64,000 nt of DNA. Origin: Spongiimicrobium salis. GTDB lineage: Bacteria > Bacteroidota > Bacteroidia > Flavobacteriales > Flavobacteriaceae. Under the pieces are notes generated by a model that was given only the letters and a program-made list of their open reading frames with translations, was not told where the DNA came from and searched no databases. Shown one piece after another: positions 42,460 through 50,941 of the stretch; the first letter of the stretch is position 1, and each line of letters starts with the position of its first letter. Position numbers and translations under genes: made by a program. The stretch spans positions 166,555 through 230,554 of the forward strand of contig NZ_JBHEQA010000006.1 of the NCBI RefSeq assembly GCF_043678055.1, read 5' to 3'.

Positions 42460-43188
42460 TTACTTTGTAGCTACATATATTGATGCCACTCCAAATGTTT
42501 GGGGGCTGTTCTCTATAGCTATAAACCCAATTTTGCGTAAAATATTGTTGAAGGCCTCCCCATAAGGAAAAAGAGATGCGGATTCACATAGATAGGAATA
42601 GGCCGATTGATCTTTGGAGAACACTCTGCCTATTGTGGGAAGAATAAATCGGGTGTAAAAGCGATACCCTTGTTTATACGGTGTTTTGGTAGGTACGGAA
42701 GTCTCTAAGACCACAAAAGTCCCTCCAGGTTTTAGTACTCTATAAATTTCGGCCAAACCTTTTTCCAAAGTTTCAAAGTTTCTTACGCCAAAAGCAACAG
42801 TGACTGCTTCAAAAGTATTGGCCTCAAAAGGAAGGTTCTCACTATCCCCGACCATCATTTCTATAGTTTGGTCCAGTTTTTTGGCTGTTACCTTTTTTTT
42901 GCCCACTTCCAACATGCCCGGGGAAATGTCTAATCCAACAATATTCTCCGCACCGGTTTCAACAAGATTAATGGCCAAGTCCCCAGTCCCCGTAGCAATA
43001 TCGAGAATGTTTTTGGGTTGCTTTTTTTTGAGCAAGGCCACCACTCGTTTCCTCCATTTAATATCTATGCCAAACGAAATTACCCGGTTTAACCCATCAT
43101 AGTCATCGGAAATCGTATCGAACATTTGGGTTACCTGTTCTTTTTTTCCTAAATCTGAATTTTTATAAGGAGTTACCTTGTTGGCCAT
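42460..43188 (-). CDS. ubiE: Demethylmenaquinone methyltransferase
   Basis: A 242-residue SAM-dependent methyltransferase doing the last step of menaquinone synthesis. Motifs: FDTISDDYDGLNRVISFGID, LDIATGTGDLAINLVETGAE (SAM binding), VGLDISPGMLEVGKKK, VAFGVRNFETLEKGLAEIYR. Start MANKVTPYK was preferred; the -7 element TATCTTTG at 43204-43211 excludes the ATG six codons upstream. Menaquinone is the electron acceptor of the Nqr complex encoded 12 kb away. Confidence 0.95.
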   Translation of the reverse strand: MANKVTPYKNSDLGKKEQVTQMFDTISDDYDGLNRVISFGIDIKWRKRVVALLKKKQPKNILDIATGTGDLAINLVETGAENIVGLDISPGMLEVGKKKVTAKKLDQTIEMMVGDSENLPFEANTFEAVTVAFGVRNFETLEKGLAEIYRVLKPGGTFVVLETSVPTKTPYKQGYRFYTRFILPTIGRVFSKDQSAYSYLCESASLFPYGEAFNNILRKIGFIAIENSPQTFGVASIYVATK

Positions 43189-43203
43189 GTGGACAATTTT
43201 TTG

Positions 43204-43211
43204 CAAAGATA
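43204..43211 (-). promoter_or_regulatory. -7 element of ubiE-porT
   Basis: Minus-strand TATCTTTG, 15 bp before the chosen ATG; no -33 TTG seen. Confidence 0.45.
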
Positions 43212-43491
43212 GAACATAAAAAATATCCCGACCTAGCTAATTTCACTTCTATTTAGATTGCCGGTAACCCTTAAATGCGACTTGGACCCCATGCAATAAT
43301 TCACGAAAGCCGTAGTTTTGTACTATGGCATTGATGAGGTAAACAAAATAATTGTGTACTTTAGCCAAGCGATTTTTTACAAACTTTTTTAAATGAGTGG
43401 TAAGGACTCAAGTGTTCTTCTAAAAGGATATGTACTAGTACTTTTCCATTTCTTTTTGTAATATGGGTCTTTTCCAGAAAAAACAAAACGC

Positions 43492-44841
43492 GTGAAAATT
43501 ATTATTGCCGGCGCCGGTGAAGTAGGGTTCCATTTAGCAAAACTACTATCATACGAATCTCAGGACATTACTTTGATCGATAGTCATAAGGAAAGCCTCA
43601 CCTATGCAGATACCCACTTGGATATTAGGGTGCTTAAGGGAGATGCCACCTCGATAGCCGTATTACAGGATGCCCAAGTTGAAAATTCGGATTTGGTCAT
43701 AGGCGTGACTTCGTCCGAAACTACAAATCTTACCCTTTGTATGTTGGCCAAGCAGCTGGGCAGTAAGCGCACTATAGCCCGAATTTCCAATACGGAGTTT
43801 GTGGATAATAAGGAGGTGATCAAGTTTTCGGAACTGGGAATTGATGAGTTGATCTCTCCCGAAGAATTGGCAGCTACGGAAATACAATTACTACTCAACC
43901 AATCTGCCTTTAATGATACCTATGAATTTGAAGAAGGTGCACTCATTATGGTGGGGGTCTCCTTGCCTAAAACGGCACCCTTTGTGGGTAAAATGGTAAA
44001 GGAAGCAGCCAAAATTTTTCCTGAACTGCATTTTATGCCCATTGCCATTCAACGGGTTGGGACGCAATATACCATTATTCCGAGGGGAGATACCGTCTTT
44101 AAGGAAGAAGACCAAGTATATTTTATAACTTCTTCAGGGGGGGTAGATGAATTGTATAAGCTTACAGGAAAAGAGAAAAAAGAAATTAAAAATGTCATGA
44201 TCTTGGGAGGGAGTAAAGTTGGTTTTAAAACCGCTCGTGACCTCTGTGCCAATAAATTCAATGTTAAATTAATAGAGAAGGATAAAGAAAAAGCTTTTGA
44301 CATTGCCGACGATCTTCCCAATGCGCTTGTCATCAATGGAGATGGTAGAAATGTAGAGTTGTTGGATGAAGAAAGTTTAGAATCCATGGACGCCTTTATT
44401 GCGGTAACCGGGAATTCTGAAACCAATATCATGTCTTGTTTGGTGGCACGATCAAAACATATTAAAAAAACCATAGCCCTGGTAGAGAATATGGATTATT
44501 TTCAACTCTCGCAGTCCATCGGTATAGATACCCTGATCAATAAAAAACTTTTAGCGGCGAATAATATTTTTAGGTATATCCGAAAAGGAGAAGTCGTTGC
44601 CCTGACTCGCTTGAACAATCTCAATGCTGAAATCCTGGAATTTATTGTAAAAAGGACATCGGCTGTAAATGGAAAGATCATCCGAGAATTAAATATTCCC
44701 CGATCGGCAACCATTGGTGGAGTGATACGAGATAATGTGGGGATTACGGCCTTGGGGGATTTTAAAATAATTGAAGGAGATCGTGTGGTGGTCTGTTGCC
44801 TGCCTCGAGCTATTCCAAAAGTAGAAAAACTCTTCTTGTAA
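43492..44841 (+). CDS. trkA: Trk potassium uptake regulatory subunit TrkA
   Basis: A 449-residue cytoplasmic subunit with two RCK (KTN) units. The start is GTG (VKIIIAGAGEVGFHLAKLL, the first NAD-binding Rossmann motif); the second is NVMILGGSKVGFKTARDLCA. Each is followed by a TrkA-C domain. It gates TrkH with NAD(H)/ATP. It lies 62 bp upstream of trkH. Confidence 0.95.
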   Translation: MKIIIAGAGEVGFHLAKLLSYESQDITLIDSHKESLTYADTHLDIRVLKGDATSIAVLQDAQVENSDLVIGVTSSETTNLTLCMLAKQLGSKRTIARISNTEFVDNKEVIKFSELGIDELISPEELAATEIQLLLNQSAFNDTYEFEEGALIMVGVSLPKTAPFVGKMVKEAAKIFPELHFMPIAIQRVGTQYTIIPRGDTVFKEEDQVYFITSSGGVDELYKLTGKEKKEIKNVMILGGSKVGFKTARDLCANKFNVKLIEKDKEKAFDIADDLPNALVINGDGRNVELLDEESLESMDAFIAVTGNSETNIMSCLVARSKHIKKTIALVENMDYFQLSQSIGIDTLINKKLLAANNIFRYIRKGEVVALTRLNNLNAEILEFIVKRTSAVNGKIIRELNIPRSATIGGVIRDNVGITALGDFKIIEGDRVVVCCLPRAIPKVEKLFL

Positions 44842-44903
44842 GTGTTCGATCATAAAATGACACATAAAAACAACGATATTGTAGCCAAATCAATGCAGCT
44901 ATC

Positions 44904-46394
44904 ATGGGATTGAATTCCAAAATCATTTTTCACCTCATGGGTCTGCTATTGTTATTCAATGGTGGGTTTATGGTGTTGGCAGCTTTGGTCAGTGCCATCT
45001 ATCAGGATGGAGCAACCTTGGACATCACCTTGGCAGCTATTGTGACTATGATTGTAGGAGTATTGGCCATGTTCTATACCCGCGGTCATGAAAAGGTAGT
45101 TAAGCGTAAAGAAGGGTATATCATTGTAACCTTAGGTTGGCTTGTTATGTGTCTTTCCGGAGTATTGCCATATGTGTTTTCAGGGGCAATTCCACAACTT
45201 ACCAATGCTTTTTTTGAAACCTTCTCCGGGTATACAACCACGGGGGCTTCCATTGTTGACGATATTGAAGCCTTACCGGAGGGAATTTTATTTTGGCGGA
45301 GCCTTACCCATTGGATAGGGGGAATGGGAATTATAGTGTTAGCTATTGCCATTCTTCCTTTACTGGGAATTGGTGGAATGCAACTTTTTGCTGCGGAAGC
45401 TCCTGGTCCCAGTGCAGATAAATTACACCCTCGGATTACGGATACGGCCAAAAGGTTATGGCTAATTTATTTTGGATATACCGTAGCCGAAACCTTATTG
45501 CTAAAATTGGCAGGTATGTCCTTCTTTGATGCAATCAATCACTCTCTGGCCACCTTATCTACGGGTGGTTTTTCTACAAAAAATGCGAGTTTGGCATATT
45601 GGAACGATCAACCTTTGATTCAATATATTGTTACGTTCTTTATGTTTTTGGCGGGGAGTAATTTTGTCTTGAGCTATTTTGCATTTAAAGGAAAGGTGCA
45701 AAAAGTGCTGCACGACGAAGAATTTAAGTTCTACAGTATATTTATCCTGTCCTTTACCCTTATTGCAGCTTTAGTGGTCTATTTAAAAGCCAATGTTCCC
45801 GTATCTGATTTTCATCCCATGGTTTTTGGAGAAGGGGAAAGTGCTTTTAGACATGCCTTTTTTCAAGTCATTGCCGTAGTGACCACAACAGGTTTTGTGA
45901 CGGCCGATTTCACAAGCTGGACTCCTTTTCTTACCGTATTCTTTTTTGGATTGATGTTTTTGGGAGGGTCCGCAGGATCTACAGCAGGGGGGATTAAAGT
46001 AATGCGACACTTATTGATCGTGAAGAATGGCCTTTTGGAATTTAAACGAACCTTGCATTCCAATGCTATTATCCCTGTGCGCTATAATAATCGCACCGTT
46101 AAAGAGCATATCGTATACAATATCATTGCTTTTTTTGTGCTGTATATGTTGCTGTTCATTATAGGCGCACTCGTCCTTGGATTTTTAGGGCTTGATTTTG
46201 AATCTGCTGTGGGTGGTGCTGCATCATCTCTAGGGAATGTAGGGCCGGCTCTTGGAAGTTTGGACCCTGTAAGCAATTACAACAGTTTACCCGTATCCGG
46301 AAAGTGGTGGTGTTGTTTTCTGATGCTTTTGGGACGTTTGGAACTCTTTACTGTATTGATATTACTTACCCCATATTTCTGGAAGAAGATCTAA
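44904..46394 (+). CDS. trkH: Trk potassium uptake channel subunit TrkH
   Basis: A 496-residue inner membrane protein of the Trk/Ktr/HKT family with four pore-loop repeats; the filters can be seen around FSGYTTTGAS, LATLSTGGFSTKN, AVVTTTGFVTAD and SSLGNVGPALGS. It imports K+ with TrkA. Together with the K+ channel at 6841-7491 the window holds both uptake and a potential K+ release route. Confidence 0.95.
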   Translation: MGLNSKIIFHLMGLLLLFNGGFMVLAALVSAIYQDGATLDITLAAIVTMIVGVLAMFYTRGHEKVVKRKEGYIIVTLGWLVMCLSGVLPYVFSGAIPQLTNAFFETFSGYTTTGASIVDDIEALPEGILFWRSLTHWIGGMGIIVLAIAILPLLGIGGMQLFAAEAPGPSADKLHPRITDTAKRLWLIYFGYTVAETLLLKLAGMSFFDAINHSLATLSTGGFSTKNASLAYWNDQPLIQYIVTFFMFLAGSNFVLSYFAFKGKVQKVLHDEEFKFYSIFILSFTLIAALVVYLKANVPVSDFHPMVFGEGESAFRHAFFQVIAVVTTTGFVTADFTSWTPFLTVFFFGLMFLGGSAGSTAGGIKVMRHLLIVKNGLLEFKRTLHSNAIIPVRYNNRTVKEHIVYNIIAFFVLYMLLFIIGALVLGFLGLDFESAVGGAASSLGNVGPALGSLDPVSNYNSLPVSGKWWCCFLMLLGRLELFTVLILLTPYFWKKI

Positions 46395-46494
46395 TATCGC
46401 TCCCTTAGCGTTCGGAATAATTGCTATCTTGTATAGGGTCGCAATCGACTGTTACCTTCTAAGGTTCACTTTATAGGCATAAATACAAAAGTAT

Positions 46495-47394
46495 ATGGGG
46501 CACCACCACCATCATCATCATCATGGAGATACGAAGAATATCAGGTTGGCTTTTTTCTTGAACCTTGGATTTACGCTCTTGGAAATTATTGGGGGGTTCT
46601 ATGTGAACAGCGTTGCGATTGTTTCCGATGCGGTTCATGATCTTGGGGATAGCCTTGCTTTGGGTACCGCCTGGTATTTGGAAACGAAATCCAAAAAAGG
46701 GGCAAGTGACACTTTTTCCTTTGGATATCAACGTTTATCCTTGTTAGGAGCGCTCTTAAATGCGATAATTTTGATCGTTGGAGCCATATTTGTGGTTCGC
46801 GAAGCTATTGAGCGTTTAGTGGCACCGGAAGAAGTAGATGCCCAGGGAATGGTGGTCTTTGCAATTATCGGTATTCTGGTCAACGGCTATGCCGCATGGA
46901 AACTGGCAGGGGAAACCTCATTAAATCAGAAATTGATTTCCTGGCATCTCATTGAAGATGTACTGGGTTGGGTGGCGGTGTTGATTGGGGCTCTTATCAT
47001 GACTTTTTATGGAGTGCCATGGTTAGATGCGGTACTTTCTATTGGGATATCCCTATTCATTCTCATTAATGTGGTACGGCAATTGAAGAAAGTACTTCGT
47101 ATACTGGTACAAGCGGTTCCTAAAGAGGTGGACTTAGCCCAACTTAAAAAAGAGGTATTAGCAATTAAAGATGTGGCTTCTTTGCACAGCACACATCTTT
47201 GGTCATTGGACGGGGAACAATTGGTTTTTTCAACACATATTCGAACCCATGGTACAGTGGCACTGTCAAGAAATCAGGAAATTAAGTCGGAAGTATTGCA
47301 ACTATTGTCCCGATATCACCTCGCTTGTGCCACGCTTCAAATAGAATCCGCGGACGAAGCCTGTGTTTTTGAAATAGAGCAGTGTAAAACATAA
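46495..47394 (+). CDS. Cation diffusion facilitator (zinc-type) with eight N-terminal histidines
   Basis: A 299-residue CDF exporter with six membrane helices. The protein starts MGHHHHHHHHGDTKN. Helix 2 carries VSDAVHDLGDSLALG, with the HD-x3-D ligand arrangement of Zn/Cd exporters, and helix 5 HLIEDVLGWVAVLIG the second site. The cytoplasmic domain (VDLAQLKKEVLAIKDVASLH) follows. A native poly-His end probably binds zinc and will also bind metal-affinity resins. Confidence 0.92.
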   Translation: MGHHHHHHHHGDTKNIRLAFFLNLGFTLLEIIGGFYVNSVAIVSDAVHDLGDSLALGTAWYLETKSKKGASDTFSFGYQRLSLLGALLNAIILIVGAIFVVREAIERLVAPEEVDAQGMVVFAIIGILVNGYAAWKLAGETSLNQKLISWHLIEDVLGWVAVLIGALIMTFYGVPWLDAVLSIGISLFILINVVRQLKKVLRILVQAVPKEVDLAQLKKEVLAIKDVASLHSTHLWSLDGEQLVFSTHIRTHGTVALSRNQEIKSEVLQLLSRYHLACATLQIESADEACVFEIEQCKT

Positions 47395-47425
47395 AACCCC
47401 TTCCAAATAAAATGGAAGAGGTTTT
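47393..47425. terminator. Bidirectional terminator
   Basis: AAAACCCCTTCCA pairs with TGGAAGAGGTTTT (13 bp, one mismatch) around AATAAAA, overlapping the CDF stop codon and facing the aminotransferase gene. Confidence 0.75.
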
Positions 47426-47449
47426 GTTGATAGTTATACTAAAGGCGTA

Positions 47450-48634
47450 TTACAATACAGCTTTCATTCGTGCTACGGCTTCGCGTAATTCTTTTTCAGA
47501 TGCAGCATAGGATATGCGGATACAGTTGGGGTTACCAAAGGCTTCCCCGGTGACGGTAGCTACATTGGCATTTTCCAGAATATACATGGACAAATCGGAA
47601 GCGGTTTGAATGGTAGTGCCGTTTAGATTTTTTCCAAAGAAGGAGGAAATATCAGGAAAAACATAAAACGCACCTTCCGGAACATTGAGTTTAAACCCTT
47701 CAATTTCTCCTAATAGTTGTAGAATAAGATCACGCCGTTTGTGAAATTCATCGATCATGAATTGAATTTTGCTTACAGGAGCCTGTAAAGCGGCAATGGT
47801 AGAGCGTTGTCCAATGGCATTGGCGCCACTGGTAATTTGTCCCTGGAATTTGGTGCAGGCTTTGGCAATCCATTCCGGAGCGCCAATATACCCTATTCTC
47901 CATCCAGTCATGGCAAAGGCCTTGGAAACCCCATTTACGGTAATCGTTCTATCATACATACCTTCAATTCCGGCAATACTCACATGTCCGCCCACAAAAT
48001 TAATGTGTTCATAAATCTCATCAGAAACGACATAGATATTAGGGTGTTTTTTCAATACGGCTGCCAAGCCTTCCAATTCCGATTTGCTATATACGGATCC
48101 ACTGGGATTGCAAGGAGAGCTGAACCAGAGCATTTTGGTTTTGGGGGTAATAGCGGCTTCCAATTGCTCCGGAGTCATTTTAAAATCAGTATCAATACTG
48201 GTTTTGACCTGTACCGGTACTCCTTCTGCGAGTTTTACAATGTCGCTATAACTCACCCAAAAAGGGGCAGGTAGTATTACTTCATCTCCGCGATTCAACA
48301 TGATCATGGCAACATTGGCCAGGGATTGTTTTGCTCCTGTGGATACCACAATTTGTTGTATTCCATATTCCAAGGAATTATCACGCTTAAATTTATTGGA
48401 AATGGCTTCTTTTAAGTCGCCATAACCATCTACAGGAGAGTAACTGCTATAATTTTCATCAATCGCTTGTTTAGCGGCATCTTTGATGAAGTCAGGAATA
48501 TTGAAGTCGGGTTCGCCCAGACTTAGACCAATGATATCTTTTCCTTGATTGCGTAGTTCTCTTGCTTTTGCGGCCATAGCTAGGGTGGCCGAAGTAGACA
48601 TGTTTTTAATTCTATCGGATAAATGGTTACTCAT
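47450..48634 (-). CDS. PLP-dependent class I aminotransferase (aspartate type)
   Basis: A 394-residue fold-type I aminotransferase. PLP lysine in ITVNGVSKAFAMTGWRIGYI, pyridine-binding NPSG in FSSPCNPSGSVYS, and the Asp/Tyr segment YVVSDEIYEHI. Similarity is highest to aspartate/prephenate aminotransferases of group Ib. It lies 14 bp after the desaturase gene. Confidence 0.92.
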   Translation of the reverse strand: MSNHLSDRIKNMSTSATLAMAAKARELRNQGKDIIGLSLGEPDFNIPDFIKDAAKQAIDENYSSYSPVDGYGDLKEAISNKFKRDNSLEYGIQQIVVSTGAKQSLANVAMIMLNRGDEVILPAPFWVSYSDIVKLAEGVPVQVKTSIDTDFKMTPEQLEAAITPKTKMLWFSSPCNPSGSVYSKSELEGLAAVLKKHPNIYVVSDEIYEHINFVGGHVSIAGIEGMYDRTITVNGVSKAFAMTGWRIGYIGAPEWIAKACTKFQGQITSGANAIGQRSTIAALQAPVSKIQFMIDEFHKRRDLILQLLGEIEGFKLNVPEGAFYVFPDISSFFGKNLNGTTIQTASDLSMYILENANVATVTGEAFGNPNCIRISYAASEKELREAVARMKAVL

Positions 48635-48648
48635 GTGGTTGTATTTAA

Positions 48649-49749
48649 CTAGTACTGCAAAGCTGGATTCTTGCCCAGCTCCTTTAAGTGTTTGAAGTGC
48701 GAAATTATAGCTTTTCTGGTAGTTTTGTACTCATTATAGGGCAAATTAAACTCCTTTGCCGTTTCCTTAACAATTTTAGAGATTTTTGTGTAATGTACAT
48801 GACTAATGTTAGGGAAAATATGATGTTCAACCTGATGATTCAATCCGCCGGTGAACCAATTTACAATTCTATTTTTTGTGCCAAAATTTACCGTGGTAGA
48901 CAACTGGTGTATGGCCCAAGTGTTCTTCATAGAGCCTTGTTCATCCGGAAGGGGAGTATCTGCTTCGTCCACAACATGGGCCAACTGAAATACGACACTC
49001 AAAATAACTCCGGCTACATAGTGCATTAAAAAGAAGCCCAATAGTATTTTCCACCAAGCAATATCAATAAAAATAAGAGGTAGTACGATCCAGATGACAA
49101 TGTAAAGCGATTTGGTGATTACCAGCGTACTCCAGTTAATGACAGGACTGGGTAATTTGCCATAGGATAATTTACGCTTCATATAGCGATACATTTGCTG
49201 AAAATCTGTAGTAATGGCCCAATTAAACGTTAATAGTCCGTACAGAAACACAGAATAATAATGCTGAAATTTATGATGTCTGTGCCAAGTGGCGTGTTTT
49301 GAAAACCGCAAAATCCGTCCTGCTTCCAAATCCTCGTCATGTTCGTGAATATTGGTATAGGTGTGGTGAAGTACATTGTGTTGTACTTGCCAATTATATA
49401 CATTTCCAGCAAGAATATAGATACTGCTGCCCATGAGTTTATTGACCCATTTTTTATTGGAATAAGCCCCATGGTTGCCATCGTGCATTACGTTCATTCC
49501 TACTCCGGCCATACCAACTCCCATAACAATAGTTAAAAGTACGTTGGCCCAAATAGGCAGATTAAGTGTCAACAATAAAAAATAAGGGGTTAAAAAAATG
49601 GCAAACATGATTACCGTTTTCAAGTGGAGGCGCCAGTTTCCAGTTTTCTTTATATTATTTTCTTTGAAATATTCATTAACCCTTTTGTTTAACGTTCGGA
49701 AAAATTGGGCGGGATCTTTTCTAGAAAATTTAATGGTCTTATGCTCCAT
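48649..49749 (-). CDS. Membrane fatty acid (acyl-CoA/lipid) desaturase
   Basis: A 366-residue di-iron desaturase with four membrane helices. The three histidine boxes are MHDGNHGAYS, QHNVLHHTYTN and NHQVEHHIFPNISH; the last, with Q-x-x-H-H, is of the front-end/linoleoyl-CoA type. It introduces a double bond into acyl chains using O2. It shares a transcript with the aminotransferase. Confidence 0.92.
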   Translation of the reverse strand: MEHKTIKFSRKDPAQFFRTLNKRVNEYFKENNIKKTGNWRLHLKTVIMFAIFLTPYFLLLTLNLPIWANVLLTIVMGVGMAGVGMNVMHDGNHGAYSNKKWVNKLMGSSIYILAGNVYNWQVQHNVLHHTYTNIHEHDEDLEAGRILRFSKHATWHRHHKFQHYYSVFLYGLLTFNWAITTDFQQMYRYMKRKLSYGKLPSPVINWSTLVITKSLYIVIWIVLPLIFIDIAWWKILLGFFLMHYVAGVILSVVFQLAHVVDEADTPLPDEQGSMKNTWAIHQLSTTVNFGTKNRIVNWFTGGLNHQVEHHIFPNISHVHYTKISKIVKETAKEFNLPYNEYKTTRKAIISHFKHLKELGKNPALQY

Positions 49750-49801
49750 TTGTAGTATGCTTTATCAATTTTTTGGTAAATATAAGGCAATTCCAGCGCA
49801 T

Positions 49802-49809
49802 CAAATATA
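49802..49809 (-). promoter_or_regulatory. -7 element of the desaturase operon
   Basis: Minus-strand TATATTTG, 53 bp before the desaturase ATG; -33 not clear. Confidence 0.5.
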
Positions 49810-49850
49810 ATAGAATCTTAAAAAGAAAAAATTTATGATTTCTAAAGTGT

Positions 49851-49858
49851 TATTTTTG
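49851..49858 (+). promoter_or_regulatory. -7 element of rsmG
   Basis: TATTTTTG, 20 bp before the rsmG ATG; divergent from the desaturase promoter 40 bp away. Confidence 0.45.
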
Positions 49859-49877
49859 GCGAAATGTTACAAAAGAT

Positions 49878-50513
49878 ATGAAAGCGGAGATTATTTTTAA
49901 GTATTTTCCTCAATTGACGGCTATTCAGAAAGAACAGTTCCAACAATTGGAACACCTATATCAGGATTGGAACCAAAAAATAAATGTAGTTTCCAGAAAG
50001 GATATTGATGAGCTGTACCTAAGGCATGTGCTGCATTCCCTGGGGATTGCAAAAATACAGCAATTCAAAGCTGGAAGTACAGTTTTGGATGTCGGGACCG
50101 GAGGTGGATTTCCCGGAATACCGCTGGCCATTCTTTTTCCGGAAGTGCACTTTACTTTAGTAGATGCCATAGGAAAGAAAATTAAAGTAGTCCAAGAGGT
50201 TATCGCGGGCTTAGGATTGCAAAATGTCACGGCCAAGCATATGCGTGTAGAGGATTTGGACGTGCGTTTTGATTTTATTGTGAGTAGGGCAGTGGCGGCC
50301 ATGCCTACTTTTGTACGATGGGTAAAAGGAAAAATAAAAAAAGAATCCAAACATCAGCGAAAAAATGGAATCTTATACCTTAAAGGAGGGGATCTTTCCG
50401 AAGAATTGCAAGGCTATAGAACTGCAGCGATTTTTGATTTGCCCGATTATTTCAAAGAGCCTTTTTATGAAACAAAAAAAGTGGTCTATCTCCCCATGAA
50501 ATATAAAGCTTAA
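49878..50513 (+). CDS. rsmG: 16S rRNA (guanine527-N7)-methyltransferase
   Basis: A 211-residue SAM methyltransferase (GidB). Motifs: WNQKINVVSRKDIDELYLRH, STVLDVGTGGGFPGIPLAI, FDFIVSRAVAAMPTFVRWVK. It modifies G527 of 16S rRNA. The gene converges on a small basic ORF 6 bp away. Confidence 0.95.
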   Translation: MKAEIIFKYFPQLTAIQKEQFQQLEHLYQDWNQKINVVSRKDIDELYLRHVLHSLGIAKIQQFKAGSTVLDVGTGGGFPGIPLAILFPEVHFTLVDAIGKKIKVVQEVIAGLGLQNVTAKHMRVEDLDVRFDFIVSRAVAAMPTFVRWVKGKIKKESKHQRKNGILYLKGGDLSEELQGYRTAAIFDLPDYFKEPFYETKKVVYLPMKYKA

Positions 50514-50519
50514 GCGAAT

Positions 50520-50714
50520 TTATATCTCATACATCCCATCAAAGGTTTGGCGGTATTTCCGGGTGTAATTTTGTGCGTATTTTTTTAAATACTGAAACAG
50601 GGAAGAAGGGGCTTCCCGGCGTTTTCTTTCATTCTGCTCCTCCACATATGCTTTGAGATAATCATAGGAAAAAGAGGCTTTTTTTTTCTTTTTGTTTTTC
50701 TTGGAATGTTTCAT
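50520..50714 (-). CDS. Small very basic protein, unknown
   Basis: A 64-residue Lys/Arg-rich protein (MKHSKKNKKKKKASFSYDYL..). The rest is probably one amphipathic helix and a Tyr-rich end (YTRKYRQTFDGMYEI). Binding to nucleic acid or ribosomes is possible. Not recognised as a family; reality as a gene is supported by tight packing against rsmG and an ordinary ATG. Confidence 0.5.
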   Translation of the reverse strand: MKHSKKNKKKKKASFSYDYLKAYVEEQNERKRREAPSSLFQYLKKYAQNYTRKYRQTFDGMYEI

Positions 50715-50886
50715 GGGGCGGTCTTTTGAATATCAAATATCTTATTTTTACATGTATTTTACAATTAATTAACGTTAAATTTACATTGATATTGCCTTGT
50801 TCGTCTTACTAAATAGGAGCCTCATCCTATATTTTCTGGGCAATTGTTGCGGAGTTTTTGTTTTTTTTAAGGGGTGTAGAAAAGAA

Positions 50887-50919
50887 AATGGCTCAGCTTT
50901 TTTGTAAAACTGAGCCATT
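50887..50919 (-). terminator. Hairpin after pruA
   Basis: AATGGCTCAG / CTGAGCCATT, 13-nt loop, followed on the minus strand by TTCTTTTC; it lies 23 bp after the pruA stop. Confidence 0.6.
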
Positions 50920-50941
50920 GGAATGATGAATATAATTTCTC

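Noticed and set aside
46495..46530. Vector-derived histidine tag
   Set aside because: Flanking DNA is ordinary chromosome, the codons are mixed CAC/CAT and His-rich ends are typical of CDF zinc exporters.
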